The translations under genes and the position numbers were made by a program. Positions 10,040-18,898 of a stretch of DNA of 64,000 nucleotides are shown here, piece by piece (within the stretch, counting starts at the first letter, position 1; the number at the start of each line of letters is the position of its first letter). Source of the DNA: Methanosarcina sp. DH2 (lineage in GTDB: Archaea > Halobacteriota > Methanosarcinia > Methanosarcinales > Methanosarcinaceae); the NCBI RefSeq assembly GCF_020804225.1, contig NZ_WJBI01000002.1, positions 216,856-280,855 on the forward strand, given 5' to 3'. The notes under the pieces are model-generated. The model saw only the letters and a list, made by a program, of their open reading frames with translations. It was not told where the DNA came from and made no database searches.

Positions 10040-10150
10040 ATCACCTAGCCAGTTCTACAAGCGTCTGCTCCCCCTTGATCGCCCCAAGCGCTACCTTTTG
10101 TTTGAAGGCTACGCCGTGGTTCCTTCTCGGTCTTTGCGATTTCCGCGCTC
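10040..10150 (-). pseudogene. IS3-family transposase OrfA fragment, broken
   Basis: On the minus strand the frame reads PRRNHGVAFKQKVALGAIKG, then EQTLVELAR, a stop, and FQV. This is the N-terminal helix-turn-helix block of IS3-type OrfA (family form: EFKxKVALEAIKGEKTLAELAxxFxV). The frame is interrupted by a stop at the position of a conserved residue, and nothing downstream continues as OrfB. No inverted repeats could be matched. It sits in the 420-base gap between cargo genes 2 and 3, in DNA of higher GC than its surroundings. Confidence 0.6.
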
Positions 10151-10231
10151 CTCTTCATTTCTTAACGGGGCCAAACAACAAAACAGACTTGCCCATTTGC
10201 CAACCAGGTTTCCTATTTTAGAGCAGCTATA

Positions 10232-11632
10232 TTACTTGTGTTCCTGTCCTGTTCTTTTCGGCCAACTCTCCAATAATCTGACGATAAACATGAATTCTTT
10301 TTGCATCGATGTATTTCGCAAAATGTCTCTTGCCACCATCAATGCCGTTTCACCGGGCTTAGATTCAACATCAATTCGTGCCCCATAATAGATCAGCGTC
10401 TTTACCGTTTCAACATCTCCAATCTCAATTGCTCTCATCAGGGCCGTTTTGTTTTCATTATCCTGCAAATCAAGATTGGCATTTCTAGCGCGTACCAAGG
10501 CGCTGAGAACTGCCTGCTTTACGTATGTATCTTTTTGTGGTGATGCTGCAACATTGATAATGGCGCTTCTTTTGTCATTATCCTGGATGTTCACATCGGC
10601 CCCTAACCGGAGAAGCAGCTCTACTTCACGTTTGTCGCTTTTTTCGGCCGCATATATCAAGGCAGTTTTCCCCTTAGTGTCTCGTGCGTTGATATATTCA
10701 GTTCTTCCCTTCTTGCGCTGTCTTGACATGCCCCCAAGGAGAGAACTCGCTATCCCTGCCCTGGCTGCCATCATTAGTGGTGTCTGGCCGGCAAGATCGG
10801 TTCTCGTTATATCGGCCCCACGAGAAACGAGAACTGATACTACATCGGCATGTCCATTTGAGGCAGCCAGCATGAGGGCAGTCAAACCGTTGATTGGGTC
10901 TGCATCGTCTATATTTGCGTATTCTTCAAGGAGAATTTCTGCAGCAATTGAATGTCCTTTTTCTGCCGCCGCCATCAGTGGGGTTATGCCAAAATCGGCA
11001 CGTATGTTTGGATCAGCGCCTTCTAGGAGAAGTCTTGAAAGCACATCGGTTTGATTATTCTCTGCCGCATGAAACAGGGCGGTTTTCTTATCGCGATCTA
11101 CAATGGCCAGGTCTACATGACGCTTAATTAAGAACTCTACGGACCTCATTGTCCCCGCATCTGCTGCACGCATCAGAGCCGTTAATCCGCTACTGTCTTT
11201 TTGATTGATGTCCAACCCCCCGGAAATGAGTAAATCCATCGTGACTACATCCCCTATTGCAGCAGCTTCGGTGAACTGGTCGATAGGGGCAGTTGCTGCC
11301 GATGCAGCTGGTGCACCACCTGTACCAGCAGGTTGCATATGCAGAACTGGGCCTGTAATGGAGGGATGGAGCGGTATTGCCGTCTCACGATCTGTCACCC
11401 TGTCTGCTTCCTGTTCATATATATCATTAGGCTGGCCGATTTTAAGTTTAGCCTGCAAAGCTCTTGATTTAATCAATCGCTTGACTGCCTGATTGCCTGC
11501 AGTTCTTTGAAGATGCAGTATTCTATCAGCAGAAGATCCTGAAGAACTGTAGCTAATATTTTGTTTGCAAGAATTCGAGCATTTCTGCTTTGATTCTTGT
11601 GTTCTGGCACGCAATCCAGCTTTCTCAGCCAT
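10232..11632 (-). CDS. eCIS cargo candidate 3: shared leader fused directly to ankyrin repeats
   Basis: 466 residues, ATG 11632 with GGAGG upstream. Residues 1-80 are the shared leader (MAEKAGLRARTQESKQKCSN, SADRILHLQRTAGNQAVKRL, GQPNDIYEQEADRVTD), but the following VMRMP and the whole DUF4157 HExxH domain are missing. After an Ala-rich linker at about 95-125, residues 130-455 are nine or so ankyrin repeats, recognisable by the LTALMRAADAG, TPLMAAAEKGH, LTALMLAASNGHADVV, TPLMMAARAG and KTALMRAIEIGDVETV units. Ankyrin repeats bind proteins, and such proteins are common effectors of secreted systems. This paralogue suggests the leader, not DUF4157, is the part that marks a protein for the injection system. 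Confidence 0.85.
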   Translation of the reverse strand: MAEKAGLRARTQESKQKCSNSCKQNISYSSSGSSADRILHLQRTAGNQAVKRLIKSRALQAKLKIGQPNDIYEQEADRVTDRETAIPLHPSITGPVLHMQPAGTGGAPAASAATAPIDQFTEAAAIGDVVTMDLLISGGLDINQKDSSGLTALMRAADAGTMRSVEFLIKRHVDLAIVDRDKKTALFHAAENNQTDVLSRLLLEGADPNIRADFGITPLMAAAEKGHSIAAEILLEEYANIDDADPINGLTALMLAASNGHADVVSVLVSRGADITRTDLAGQTPLMMAARAGIASSLLGGMSRQRKKGRTEYINARDTKGKTALIYAAEKSDKREVELLLRLGADVNIQDNDKRSAIINVAASPQKDTYVKQAVLSALVRARNANLDLQDNENKTALMRAIEIGDVETVKTLIYYGARIDVESKPGETALMVARDILRNTSMQKEFMFIVRLLESWPKRTGQEHK

Positions 11633-12307
11633 ATACCCTCCTCCAATTTATATTTAGTAATTTATATCCTAAATATGCCAGCTAGAGGTTGAAAGTTTTA
11701 AAGAACCAAAATCGAATTAAAGGACAGAGAATCTAGCTCGATAATTATATTTAAAAGGTTTCAAACGATTGAAATAATCAGAAATATATTGAAAATGGAC
11801 AGACTGAAAATGAGACAAAGAGGTACAAGTAAAGATTTCACACCCATGACATTATTTTTGTTTTCTTCTAGAACTTATCCTTTGTCATCAAATTAGCTCA
11901 TATGCATCTTATCATGTGCTTAAGTAGAAAATCTCATGTACCAAAGCTCGCTACTTCTTGCAACGCTTGCCATATTTGATATACAGGACACCAATGGTTA
12001 TTAACGTCGAACTTTGAGCTTGCTTTCTAGCTTAAATGAATGCCTGTTGACTCATCTCTCAACTTCCATCCTGCCTGGGATTATTATTAGTGGTTTACCC
12101 GCATGACGGGCTATAACACCTGTAATTCGTCATGCTTAGCAGTCAATAGATCGATCATTTTATCGATCTCTTTTTCACCAACGCCGTTATACCTGTCCTA
12201 GCCGTAGGATGGATAGAAGGATAGCCGAAACCTATCAGCTCCATCCGCCATCCTGCAAATGTTTGGATTCATACCTCTCCCCATCATACGCGGGCTAGTT
12301 GGGATTC
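11633..12307. other. Intergenic region between cargo genes 3 and 4, possible gene fragments
   Basis: 675 bases. The part next to cargo 3 (11633-11900) is AT-rich 5' leader sequence. From about 11950 to 12300 the GC rises. A short minus-strand frame around 12110-12210 reads GVGEKEIDKMIDLLTAKHDE followed by a stop, which looks like the C-terminal end of a decayed gene. I cannot name it. No intact gene seen. Confidence 0.4.
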
Positions 12308-13966
12308 TTATCCTAAGTTTAGGTAGCAGTCTTTCTTGTCGCTAGGTTTGGAATAAGTGTACTTTCTCACCTTGTCGCAGATAACCTCTGTTACCTTGTC
12401 CGATTCCTTTTGATTGTGTTTACCTGCGGTGACCTCCATGACAGTACCTGTCAGGCTATGGGCCCACTCACCTAATAAGCCCATGGCGTGCCCCAGCTCA
12501 TGGGCAACAATAGAGGGATCTAGGCCCTCGACTGCGAAGATTGAATCTCCACCAGGGGTGCCGTAGGTTGCTGCTCCGCCTGCTATATCCTTACTTTTCA
12601 AGTTACCTTGTTGAAAATACTCCACCACGAATAGCGAGATGCAGCCGCCAGCTTCACCAGCAGCAAAAAACAAATCTTTCAGCTCTTGTGTCGTGTTTGA
12701 GCCGCCATAATCCAACGTCTTAAAGGCCGTCTTTGACACGGTCTTAGACTGTTTGACTGACAGATCGATGCAGCACTTCCCCCATATTGTCTTTGCCGCA
12801 TCGAAAGACGGAAGGACCGTGGGCTTCTTGCCATTGTCGTCAGCGATCTGCACTGGACGAATGCATACACTTAGTTTCTCTCTCGGGATGGTGGTAATTA
12901 GTTGTGCTTTCGTCTCCTCACGGGCCGTGTCAGTGCCGGCGAACTCACGCGAGTGCATTACACGGGTTATTGCCACCTTTTCAGTGATCCCCTCGCGGAT
13001 CCACCATGCGACGAGCTCTTTTCGCGTCGCCACGACGCCGGTGTTCGTGAAGCGCAATGGATCTTCATCGTCCTCTTGGATGAGGCCCAAGTGCAGGCAT
13101 CTGACCCACTCGCGAGGTGACAAGTCTTTGGAGGGCACGAGGGTGCAGATAGCGGAGTCTGACCGCTGCCGCCGGAGCTTTAGACGGGTGGAAATTGAGG
13201 TGGGAATTGGGGTTAGACCCCGTTCATCACTGCTTTGATCAAGATGAATCCCATCTAACCTTGACTGCTGCACCACATGCGTCAACTCATGAGCAATCAA
13301 CCGCCGTCCTCCCTGCGTCCCTGGTGCGAACTGACCTGCACCGAAAACAATGTCACGTCCCACTGTGTAGGCATGTGCGTTCACCTCTTGCGCAGATTGT
13401 TCAGCAGCTGGGCCGGAATGTATCCGTACCCCTCCAAAGTCGTGCCCAAATATCGGTTCCATATGAGCGCGTGTAGCTGGGTCAAGCGGGAACCCGGGCG
13501 AGGACAGGACTTCATGCACAGTTGGTGGTACACCTTGCTGACTGCCAGCAGCGTATGATGGTGAACCCTGCTTCATCTGGAAGATTCCTTCTTCGTCATC
13601 ATCCTCTTTTTGTTGAATATCTTTCTCAGGATAACGGGTTGCACTTTGAATCGACAGTCCCTCTGGCCGTGAATTGACCGGAGACTGCGAGACAGATGCC
13701 GGGTCAGGCATCCGCATAACCTGCTCAGCAATCCGATCAGCCTCCTGTTCGTAGATGTCGTTAGGCTGACCTACTCTAAGCTTAGCCTGCAAAGCTCTTG
13801 ATTTGATTAGTCTCTGGACTGCCTGATTACCCGCAGTTCTTTGAAGCTGCAGTATTCTGTCAGCAGGAGATCCTGAAGAATTATAGTTGAGCTTTTTGCT
13901 GCAGAAATTCGAGCATTTCTGCTTTGGCTCCTGTGCTTTGGTATGAATTCCAACTTTCTCAGCCAT
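12308..13966 (-). CDS. eCIS cargo candidate 4: shared leader, DUF4157, metzincin-like protease tail
   Basis: 552 residues, ATG 13966. The leader (1-86) is almost identical to that of cargo 2, including at the DNA level (13800-13925 versus 9600-9725). An acidic Gln/Asp linker follows at 95-145, then DUF4157 with HELTH at 226-230. The tail carries a second zinc-protease signature, HELGHAMGLLGEWAH (489 onward). This is HExxHxxG as in metzincins, though the third ligand position holds Gly instead of His and nearby Glu or His could substitute. GTVMEV follows in the position of a Met-turn. So a proteolytic effector is likely. Tail GC and codon use differ from the leader, which suggests an acquired module. 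Confidence 0.8.
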   Translation of the reverse strand: MAEKVGIHTKAQEPKQKCSNFCSKKLNYNSSGSPADRILQLQRTAGNQAVQRLIKSRALQAKLRVGQPNDIYEQEADRIAEQVMRMPDPASVSQSPVNSRPEGLSIQSATRYPEKDIQQKEDDDEEGIFQMKQGSPSYAAGSQQGVPPTVHEVLSSPGFPLDPATRAHMEPIFGHDFGGVRIHSGPAAEQSAQEVNAHAYTVGRDIVFGAGQFAPGTQGGRRLIAHELTHVVQQSRLDGIHLDQSSDERGLTPIPTSISTRLKLRRQRSDSAICTLVPSKDLSPREWVRCLHLGLIQEDDEDPLRFTNTGVVATRKELVAWWIREGITEKVAITRVMHSREFAGTDTAREETKAQLITTIPREKLSVCIRPVQIADDNGKKPTVLPSFDAAKTIWGKCCIDLSVKQSKTVSKTAFKTLDYGGSNTTQELKDLFFAAGEAGGCISLFVVEYFQQGNLKSKDIAGGAATYGTPGGDSIFAVEGLDPSIVAHELGHAMGLLGEWAHSLTGTVMEVTAGKHNQKESDKVTEVICDKVRKYTYSKPSDKKDCYLNLG

Positions 13967-14317
13967 ATGCCCTTCCCGATTAATATTTAGTATTATTACA
14001 CTTTAAATGTGTCAGTTAAGGTTTAGAGAAGTAAAAAATCAAAAATTATCCAGATCATATCAGTGAGCGATGGATTAAATCTAAAAAACCTATATCCTCT
14101 TTATTTTGGAAAATATGGAGATTCTTACCCTGTGATTTCCAGTAACTCACCCTATAAACATTCTGTAAAAATTAATTACAGTGCATTTTTCGGATCAGAT
14201 CCTGTCTTTTGTCAGTTACTGCTTTTTCACGACGCGGCTGACGCGGGAGGAAGTAGCAACGAGTGGGTGAACACTTAGGCAGCTTGTAATGTACGTGCTC
14301 CGTCAGCTATTTTTTCC
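13967..14317. other. Intergenic region between cargo genes 4 and 5
   Basis: 351 bases with the untranslated leader of cargo 4 at the low end. The end beside cargo 5 includes a GC-richer stretch (ACGACGCGGCTGACGCGGG around 14230). I see no gene and no clear terminator hairpin. Plus-strand frames here are short and unlike any family I know. Confidence 0.4.
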
Positions 14318-16840
14318 TTACCCCTTAACATTTTTGATAATAAACCAGCGCCCATTAAGTCTTGTGTCTCCCAGAACTGCCTGTATCGGTTTGGAACCTT
14401 CCGATATTCTGAACCAGACCCACTGGTCCCGGTGAGCATTATTTGCAATCTGATTTACTCTTGCATCTAGAGGCCAGAGATTTTCAAATGCATCATCTCC
14501 ACCCAACTGAAGATCCAGCACATGATCAACCTGATACAGTCTTTCGTCATAATCAACGCTGTACTCTTTGAGTATCTTTAGCAGCTGATTTTGCTCTTTC
14601 CTGCTGTCAGTTTTCCTCTCTTTCTTGAATTTGCTCTTTTCTTTATACCATTTCATGACACCGAGCGAACGACCGTCCGGATCAATATTTTTAGGAAGTT
14701 TTTTGGATGTAGTGCGATAATAACGTTCATCGTGCTCGAATTTTATGATTGGCTTATATTCGTTGAATGGCTTATACCAGGTCATCCCTATCGGATGTGA
14801 TTCGTCCAAACCTGTATTGACCACACCTCGTGCCTCTTCCTTTTTTCCACAAACTTCGGCAGCTGCATTTGAAAGTGCTTTCAAAACTTTATCCTGACCC
14901 GCACTGAAAACCTGACCCTGACCTATGTTACTCTGTGCAACAACTAATTGAGAAGGACCACCAATGCCTTCAATTAAATCGCAGAACTTCGTACATTTTC
15001 CCTGCAGACCTGGCAGATTTCGTGATAAATTCCCTTCAATGTCCTCACCGGAAATAACCTGTTTCGTTATGGGTCCAACCGTAACAGGTTTATCACCTTT
15101 ACTTGGGTTTATTGAGACGGGAATAGACAGCTCTTCAGCCTTGATCCACTTTTCCCAGGTCCATAATGGTGCAGTAAACTCACATAAACGTTTCTCTCTG
15201 TCAGCTATCTTATACTGGACGTTTAAGAAAGGCGTAACATTGAATTGTACCTTAAAACCAGCTTTAATTTTACTTTCAAGGTCGAATATAAATTTGTTCT
15301 GGATATATGATAAGCGCACCATCTCCTGAAAATTAAAGATAGTAGAGCCTATACCGTCACCCCGAAATCCCCCTTCAGCAAAACCTTTAATAGGAATGCT
15401 AAAACCTTCAACCGGAATTGAAAGCGTGGCACCAGCACTTATCTTGCCAGCAACTTCAACAACAATATGGCTGCCTATCGGAACATTAACCTGCCCCTGT
15501 CCTATGTAAGTATCATGCAGGGGATCAATCCTAATTAAAACATCATTCAGGGTAATCGAGCCAACACTCAGCCACAGGCTGGGACCTATATCAAGTCCAA
15601 GTTCAGGCTTGTCGATCCTTACTCCTGCAATTATATAGTCTTTTAAATTCTTAATTTTCGACAATTTAGGAAATTCCAGAACCTTTTCTTCCTGGGGATC
15701 TGTTAACTTAATGCGCCCACAGCCAAGAGTAATTCCATCCTGGCCAATTGAGAATTTGCATTTTAATTTGCCCGCCAGTTGTTTTGCCGCTGCCAGTGCA
15801 GCCGGGCTGAAGCTTGTCCCGGATATATTATTATCAGCGCCTTTCTGTCCAGCTCCATCTCCAGATTGAATAACTGCACCTGCCTGTTGCTTGGCCCAAT
15901 CAACCGCTTCGCCTCCAGCCTCAGTAATAGAGTTTACCACTTCGCTGGCTTTCTCTTCAACCCAGCTTAAGATGCTTCCACCCGAACTATCAGATTCTTT
16001 CTTATCTTCGTTATCGCCAAAGAGTGACCACCTCTGTATTCCGGGCGTGGAGGTTGATATCTCAGGTGACCGTTGTATTTCCGCTTTCTTTTTTTCACAA
16101 GCTAAACACTTTAACTGGACAGACGGCTGCTCGGGAACTTTTTTGGTTTGAACCCCACCGGTTTGCTGCACCACATGAGTCAATTCGTGTGCAGTCAACT
16201 CATTCTTATCAGGAGATTTTCCGTCTCCATAATAGATGTCCTGATTATATGCGAATGCCTGTGCCTGCAGGTCGCGGTTCATCTGCACTGCCTTTGAATC
16301 CGTGTGAATGCGTACCTGGCTAAAATCTTGACCAAAGAGCGGCTCGTAAAAAGCTCGTACAGATTCGGGCAAAGGATGGCCGCCTTCGCGCATATTGCTG
16401 ATGCGGGACTCCAGCTCTGGGATTATCTTAGGAATTGGGCCAGAAACCTCCTTTTTCCGGAGAGTTCCTTCCTCTTCTTCCTTTTCTGGATTATTCTTAG
16501 TACACTCTGGACACCTGCGCTGTACAGACTTGTTCCGGATGTGGCTTGAAATTCTTATCCCTTTTGAAACCTGCAGCTCAGGCATTCTCATGACTTGTTT
16601 GGCAACCCTATCAGCCTCACGTTCATAAATATCATCAGGCTGACCTATCCTGATTTTAGCCTGCAAAGCTCTTGATTTGATCAACCTCTGGACAGCCTGA
16701 TTACCCGCTGTTCTTTGAAGCTGTAACATTCTGTCAGCAGGAGATTCTGAAGAACTGTGGCTGGGTTTCTGGTTGCAGAAATATGAGCATTTGTGCTTTG
16801 GTTCCTGTGTTTTGGTATGAACTCCAGCTTTTTCAGACAT
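14318..16840 (-). CDS. eCIS cargo candidate 5: shared leader, DUF4157, beta-rich domain and HNH-like nuclease tail
   Basis: 840 residues, ATG 16840, first of the five cargo genes in transcription order. It has the leader (1-87), a CPEC knuckle at 110-113, a DUF4157 variant (LPESVRAFYEPLFGQDFSQV) with HELTH at 218-222, and a CLAC knuckle near 245. Residues 270-340 are a low-complexity linker, and 345-590 are beta-rich (LGLDIGPSLWLSVGSITLND, GATLSIPVEGFSIPIKGFAE). The last 70 residues contain QVDHVLDLQLGGDDAFENLW and PLDARVNQIANNAHRDQW, the D-H ... GG-D ... N ... N arrangement of HNH/ColE-type toxin nucleases (His 773). So a DNA- or RNA-cutting effector is likely. No obvious immunity gene follows. 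Confidence 0.8.
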   Translation of the reverse strand: MSEKAGVHTKTQEPKHKCSYFCNQKPSHSSSESPADRMLQLQRTAGNQAVQRLIKSRALQAKIRIGQPDDIYEREADRVAKQVMRMPELQVSKGIRISSHIRNKSVQRRCPECTKNNPEKEEEEGTLRKKEVSGPIPKIIPELESRISNMREGGHPLPESVRAFYEPLFGQDFSQVRIHTDSKAVQMNRDLQAQAFAYNQDIYYGDGKSPDKNELTAHELTHVVQQTGGVQTKKVPEQPSVQLKCLACEKKKAEIQRSPEISTSTPGIQRWSLFGDNEDKKESDSSGGSILSWVEEKASEVVNSITEAGGEAVDWAKQQAGAVIQSGDGAGQKGADNNISGTSFSPAALAAAKQLAGKLKCKFSIGQDGITLGCGRIKLTDPQEEKVLEFPKLSKIKNLKDYIIAGVRIDKPELGLDIGPSLWLSVGSITLNDVLIRIDPLHDTYIGQGQVNVPIGSHIVVEVAGKISAGATLSIPVEGFSIPIKGFAEGGFRGDGIGSTIFNFQEMVRLSYIQNKFIFDLESKIKAGFKVQFNVTPFLNVQYKIADREKRLCEFTAPLWTWEKWIKAEELSIPVSINPSKGDKPVTVGPITKQVISGEDIEGNLSRNLPGLQGKCTKFCDLIEGIGGPSQLVVAQSNIGQGQVFSAGQDKVLKALSNAAAEVCGKKEEARGVVNTGLDESHPIGMTWYKPFNEYKPIIKFEHDERYYRTTSKKLPKNIDPDGRSLGVMKWYKEKSKFKKERKTDSRKEQNQLLKILKEYSVDYDERLYQVDHVLDLQLGGDDAFENLWPLDARVNQIANNAHRDQWVWFRISEGSKPIQAVLGDTRLNGRWFIIKNVKG

Positions 16841-16990
16841 GTATCTGTCCCTGATTTCTTTGACGATTTATACCTTAAGTATACCAGTTAATGATTGAAA
16901 ACTATGGACAAATCAAAACTCTGTACCAGTCAGTATTCAGTAGACTAAATTCCTGCCTTAAAATTACAGTTAGAAGTTAAAAATTAAAAT

Positions 16991-17050
16991 TGAGATAAAA
17001 ATTAGAGATAAAAATTAGAGATGAAAATTAGAGATGAAAATTAGAAATTA
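16991..17050. repeat. 13-bp AT-rich tandem repeats upstream of cargo array
   Basis: AGATAAAAATTAG and AGATGAAAATTAG alternate four times, then decay. They lie in the 331-base gap 16841-17171 between the structural operon and the first cargo gene. The gap contains no gene. A transcription break between structural genes and cargo could sit here. Confidence 0.75.
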
Positions 17051-17171
17051 AAAAGTTTTAAACCACCAAAAAATTAAAACGAATTTTAAATTTGGTGGGA
17101 GGTTAAATCAGAAATTTCGGATCTATAGACGTGATTTCTGATATTTTCTTAATTTTCGTTTATCCCAGCAA

Positions 17172-18746
17172 TTATCCTCGCATTTCCAGTTCTGTAGCAT
17201 AGAAGCAGACCTCATCCTGCTGGACAGCTACCTGAATTGCATCGCCTGAGTCAATAGCTACTTTGAGTTCTTCCAGTGATTTCATAAATCTTTCGAAACT
17301 TATATCTGTAACTCTTCCTTGAATTTCGTCTGCAAATTCTCTCATAAACTCCAGCAAGTCTTTCATAGAAGAAATGAAGTCCTCCTCTTTTTCATAAATT
17401 CTATTATCTACTGCCTTTTTGGCCTCCTGGGAAATTTTAAGGGCTATACTGCTGTCCAGCTGCCTCATAATTGCCTTAAAATTACTTACAGTGCATTTCA
17501 GAGCCCTTTCTCTAAGGTACATAAAAAGCAGGTTAAGCTGCTTTTGAAGTGTTCCGGAAAGGTTTCCAAAGTCGACAATTTCTTTTCCCAGGTTATGTAC
17601 GTGATCTTCGCGGGAATATTTATCCGAAGTACCGACAATGAGGCTGGTACCTACGCTTTCCACTGTAGTTGCCGGGGCTGCCCCTCCTCCAGTAGAAGTA
17701 AGTTCTATAGTATGGGCCGCAGGGTTGGAGGTTATCGAAATATTTGCACCTGCAATGAGACCTACGTCTCCTCCGGGGTTACTGACTCCACCTATGCTAA
17801 CGAGTGCGCCGGTCTGTAGAGCGGTAACCATATGTGGATTGTCCTTTTTTGCAGAATGGGTCTCTCCTATGGTAATAAGGTTGTTCGTATCATCAGGAGT
17901 AATAACAATTGAGCCATCCTCAACAAGATCCACGTTTCCGCCAGGGTTGCTTACTCCTTCCAGACTCACAAGTGCTCCTGTCTGTACTGCGGTGACCTTA
18001 TGAGGGTTTTCAGAGTCCAGAATATGGCACTTTAAAAGCTGGTAAAGTTCCTTTTTAGTGAAAAAAATCCTGTATTTCTCGGTATTCTCTGGTTTAATTA
18101 TTAGGTCGCTGTCCACAGACGCAAGGAAAACTTTACCTCTCTGGTTTTCCCCACATAGAGAGCATGGTTTGTGTTCTTCTTCAAGATTTTTGAGCCACTC
18201 ACTTGCATCAGGAAGCACACTCGGATCCTCTGGGGATTCGGCCCGGCAGCGTATGCCCATTGATTCAGGAGCTTCATTTGAGACAACTACTTCAAAACCC
18301 TCAACAACCCTTCCGGGACAGCATCTCTCTTCGCAACTTGAAGGATTTGAAGCCGCAGCTACATAACCTTCGTAACAGGGTTTATATTTCAGATAAAGAA
18401 ATGAACCATCTGGTAAAGCGGAAACAGTTGATCCGCTGCTGCTGATTATGTCTTTCCCCAATGTATTTGTCGGCACTACAATCTCGCGTCCGCAGCAGTC
18501 AAGTGCTACCCCTCCGTCTATAAAATCGATCGTTATTTTGTTGCCTTTAAGCTCCATCTTAAGGTCTTCAAAGCCGCAGACAAGCCCTGAGCCGTGGAGA
18601 AGTCTGTTGACCAGGCGGAGTTTTTCATCGAAATAACTCTGTTCTGTTTCGAAGTCCCGGACTGTCATTAACTTGCCGTAAAAATAGTTGTTTTTCTCAA
18701 ATCTGTGCAATTTACATTTATCAGTTCCATCTATGTGATTGGACAT
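17172..18746 (-). CDS. eCIS fibre-like / baseplate-distal protein
   Basis: 524 residues from ATG 18746 (MSNHIDGTDKCKLHRFEKNN), chosen because AGGGG lies eight bases upstream; an in-frame start 11 codons earlier has no site. Residues 1-190 form a domain (NNYFYGKLMTVRDFETEQSY, DEKLRLVNRLLHGSGLVCGF, CCGREI) seen next to gpI-like genes in contractile systems. A Cys-rich loop and a CSLC knuckle follow. Two direct repeats, NPHKVTAVQTGALVSLEGVS and NPHMVTALQTGALVSIGGVS (about 247-327), resemble phage-fibre units. The C-terminal 150 residues are helical. It is the last structural gene before the cargo and is probably exposed on the particle. I do not recognise a receptor-binding domain. Confidence 0.55.
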   Translation of the reverse strand: MSNHIDGTDKCKLHRFEKNNYFYGKLMTVRDFETEQSYFDEKLRLVNRLLHGSGLVCGFEDLKMELKGNKITIDFIDGGVALDCCGREIVVPTNTLGKDIISSSGSTVSALPDGSFLYLKYKPCYEGYVAAASNPSSCEERCCPGRVVEGFEVVVSNEAPESMGIRCRAESPEDPSVLPDASEWLKNLEEEHKPCSLCGENQRGKVFLASVDSDLIIKPENTEKYRIFFTKKELYQLLKCHILDSENPHKVTAVQTGALVSLEGVSNPGGNVDLVEDGSIVITPDDTNNLITIGETHSAKKDNPHMVTALQTGALVSIGGVSNPGGDVGLIAGANISITSNPAAHTIELTSTGGGAAPATTVESVGTSLIVGTSDKYSREDHVHNLGKEIVDFGNLSGTLQKQLNLLFMYLRERALKCTVSNFKAIMRQLDSSIALKISQEAKKAVDNRIYEKEEDFISSMKDLLEFMREFADEIQGRVTDISFERFMKSLEELKVAIDSGDAIQVAVQQDEVCFYATELEMRG

Positions 18747-18898
18747 GCCATTAACCCCTTTTATTTTAGAATTATACATATTAAGACTATACGCAGCTGC
18801 CTGCGATTGATCATTAATTGAAGAATAGTAGCTCAGAGATGTATTATTGAATCTTAAGACGTCGAATCTCAGGGTATCTAATCTTAAGATAGCAAATT

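Noticed and set aside
9912..10388. 158-residue plus-strand frame
   Set aside because: It covers the minus-strand IS3 fragment and the end of cargo 3; both of those have recognisable family motifs.
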